From: Comamonadaceae bacterium | Lineage (GTDB): Bacteria > Pseudomonadota > Gammaproteobacteria > Burkholderiales > Burkholderiaceae_C | Length of the DNA: 54,903 nucleotides | Assembly: GCA_014190675.1 (NCBI GenBank) | Contig: BJGT01000010.1 | Location: forward strand, 1-54,903 | Direction: 5' to 3' | Part shown: piece by piece, positions 54,231-54,903 of the stretch | Layout: each line of letters opens with the position of its first letter | Numbering within the stretch: the stretch's first letter is position 1 | Notes under the pieces: model-generated | Databases searched by the model: none | Seen by the model: the letters and a program-made list of their open reading frames with translations, nothing else | What the model was told of the DNA's origin: nothing | Program-made: the position numbers and the translations under genes

Positions 54231-54903
54231 GCCGCCCGGTTGGTCTGGCCGTGCAGGGCCTGCGCGTCAGCTACGACGGCTTTGTTGCGTTGGCCGACAC
54301 CTCGTTCCAGGTTGAGCCCGGTGGCAGCTTTGGGCTGGTGGGTGAGTCGGGCTCGGGTAAATCAACCGTGCTGCGCGCCATCTGTGGCTTGGCGCCGCTG
54401 GCTGCTGGCAGCGTGAAATTACTGGGTGAAGCCTCAGGTGCCGACACGGCGCTGCCCCGGCCCGGCAGCAAGCCGTTTCGCCGCTTGGTGCAGATGGTGT
54501 TCCAGGACCCCTATGGTTCGCTGCACCCGCGTCAGACGGTGGACCGCATCCTGGCCGAGCCGCTGGCCATTCACCAGATGGACGACGCCGAAGTCCGCAT
54601 TGAACGCGCCCTTGATGAGGTGGGCCTGGGCACCGGTTATCGCTTTCGCTACCCACACCAACTGTCGGGCGGCCAGCGCCAGCGCATTGCGATTGCACGG
54701 GCCCTGATTCTGGAGCCACAGATTTTGCTGCTCGATGAACCCACCTCGGCGCTGGACGCCTCGGTGCAGGCCGAGGTGCTCAACCTGCTCGAAGACCTGC
54801 GCCGCCGGCGTGGCCTGACCTTTGTCATGGTCAGCCATGATCTGGCGGTGGTGACCCACCTGTGCGAGCGCCTGATGGTGATGCAGCGCGGCCAGACGGT
54901 GGA
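54227..54903 (+). CDS. ddpF: Dipeptide ABC transporter ATPase (DppF family), partial (runs off right edge)
   Basis: From GTG 54227 the frame is open to the right edge (225 codons). It shows Walker [19 protein letters not shown]-loop MVFQDPYGSLHPRQTV, signature [15 protein letters not shown], Walker [14 protein letters not shown] and the switch region MVSHDLAVVTHLCERL. Only the last part of the protein lies outside the window. The GTG overlaps the ddpD stop by 4 bp. It completes the ddpXABCDF set. Confidence 0.88.
   Translation, partial: MSRPVGLAVQGLRVSYDGFVALADTSFQVEPGGSFGLVGESGSGKSTVLRAICGLAPLAAGSVKLLGEASGADTALPRPGSKPFRRLVQMVFQDPYGSLHPRQTVDRILAEPLAIHQMDDAEVRIERALDEVGLGTGYRFRYPHQLSGGQRQRIAIARALILEPQILLLDEPTSALDASVQAEVLNLLEDLRRRRGLTFVMVSHDLAVVTHLCERLMVMQRGQTV

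Overview
The window reads as a chromosomal segment of a GC-rich betaproteobacterium, most likely Burkholderiales/Comamonadaceae (Rhodoferax/Polaromonas-like). The evidence is the betaproteobacterial type of glutamate-cysteine ligase, a BugT/TctC-type binding protein, several Dpp-type ABC operons, the fkpB-ispH pair, MocR and LysR regulators, and overall protein style. The family and genus are inferences. No rRNA, complete tRNA, CRISPR array, transposase or phage module was recognised.

Layout. (1) 1-10.1 kb is an accessory region: a partial ABC-2 permease, then an orphan PrlF-type antitoxin, a MazEF-type pair whose antitoxin carries a 64-bp tandem duplication, a BrnTA pair with a nonsense codon near the toxin start, a DUF924 gene, a pirin scrap, a LysR-controlled DUF1330/NmrA/membrane-protein set, a HipA-like YjjJ gene, and remnants of VapC and Fic genes. 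(2) 10.2-17.6 kb (minus strand) is an oligopeptide-type ABC operon headed by DUF1028 and closed by an alpha/beta hydrolase. It contains a chimeric ATPase gene that looks like the scar of a tandem duplication. Divergent from it is a gamma-glutamyltransferase-like gene. (3) 19.3-29.9 kb holds proA, gshA, kup, benE and gshB, a class II amidotransferase, a small tautomerase, a FimV-like secreted protein and a MocR regulator. (4) 30.0-33.7 kb is a possible sulfonate locus: a HisD-like dehydrogenase, a DegT-type aminotransferase and a TauA-like binding protein, divergent from the MocR regulator. (5) 33.8-37.2 kb is a second accessory patch: gloB, a frameshifted DUF5615 toxin with its DUF433 antitoxin, an HlyD remnant and an AbiE system with palindromic promoter DNA. 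(6) 37.3-48.5 kb is mostly housekeeping: an FtsX-like permease, a LysR/SbtA bicarbonate locus (probable CTG start) with a truncated haemoglobin, TctC, Smr, radC, fkpB, ispH, a serine/threonine dehydratase and serS. (7) 48.9 kb to the end is a ddpX-ddpABCDF D-Ala-D-Ala utilisation operon, cut by the right edge.

How parts work together. A glutathione/gamma-glutamyl theme recurs: GGT-like enzyme, proA, gshA, gshB and glyoxalase II, with a peptide importer and two Ntn-hydrolase-fold proteins (GGT and DUF1028) on either side of one intergenic region. The two accessory patches hold about eight toxin-antitoxin or abortive-infection loci, of which at least five show decay that can be read directly from the bases. 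All identifications come from reading translations and motifs; no database search was run.
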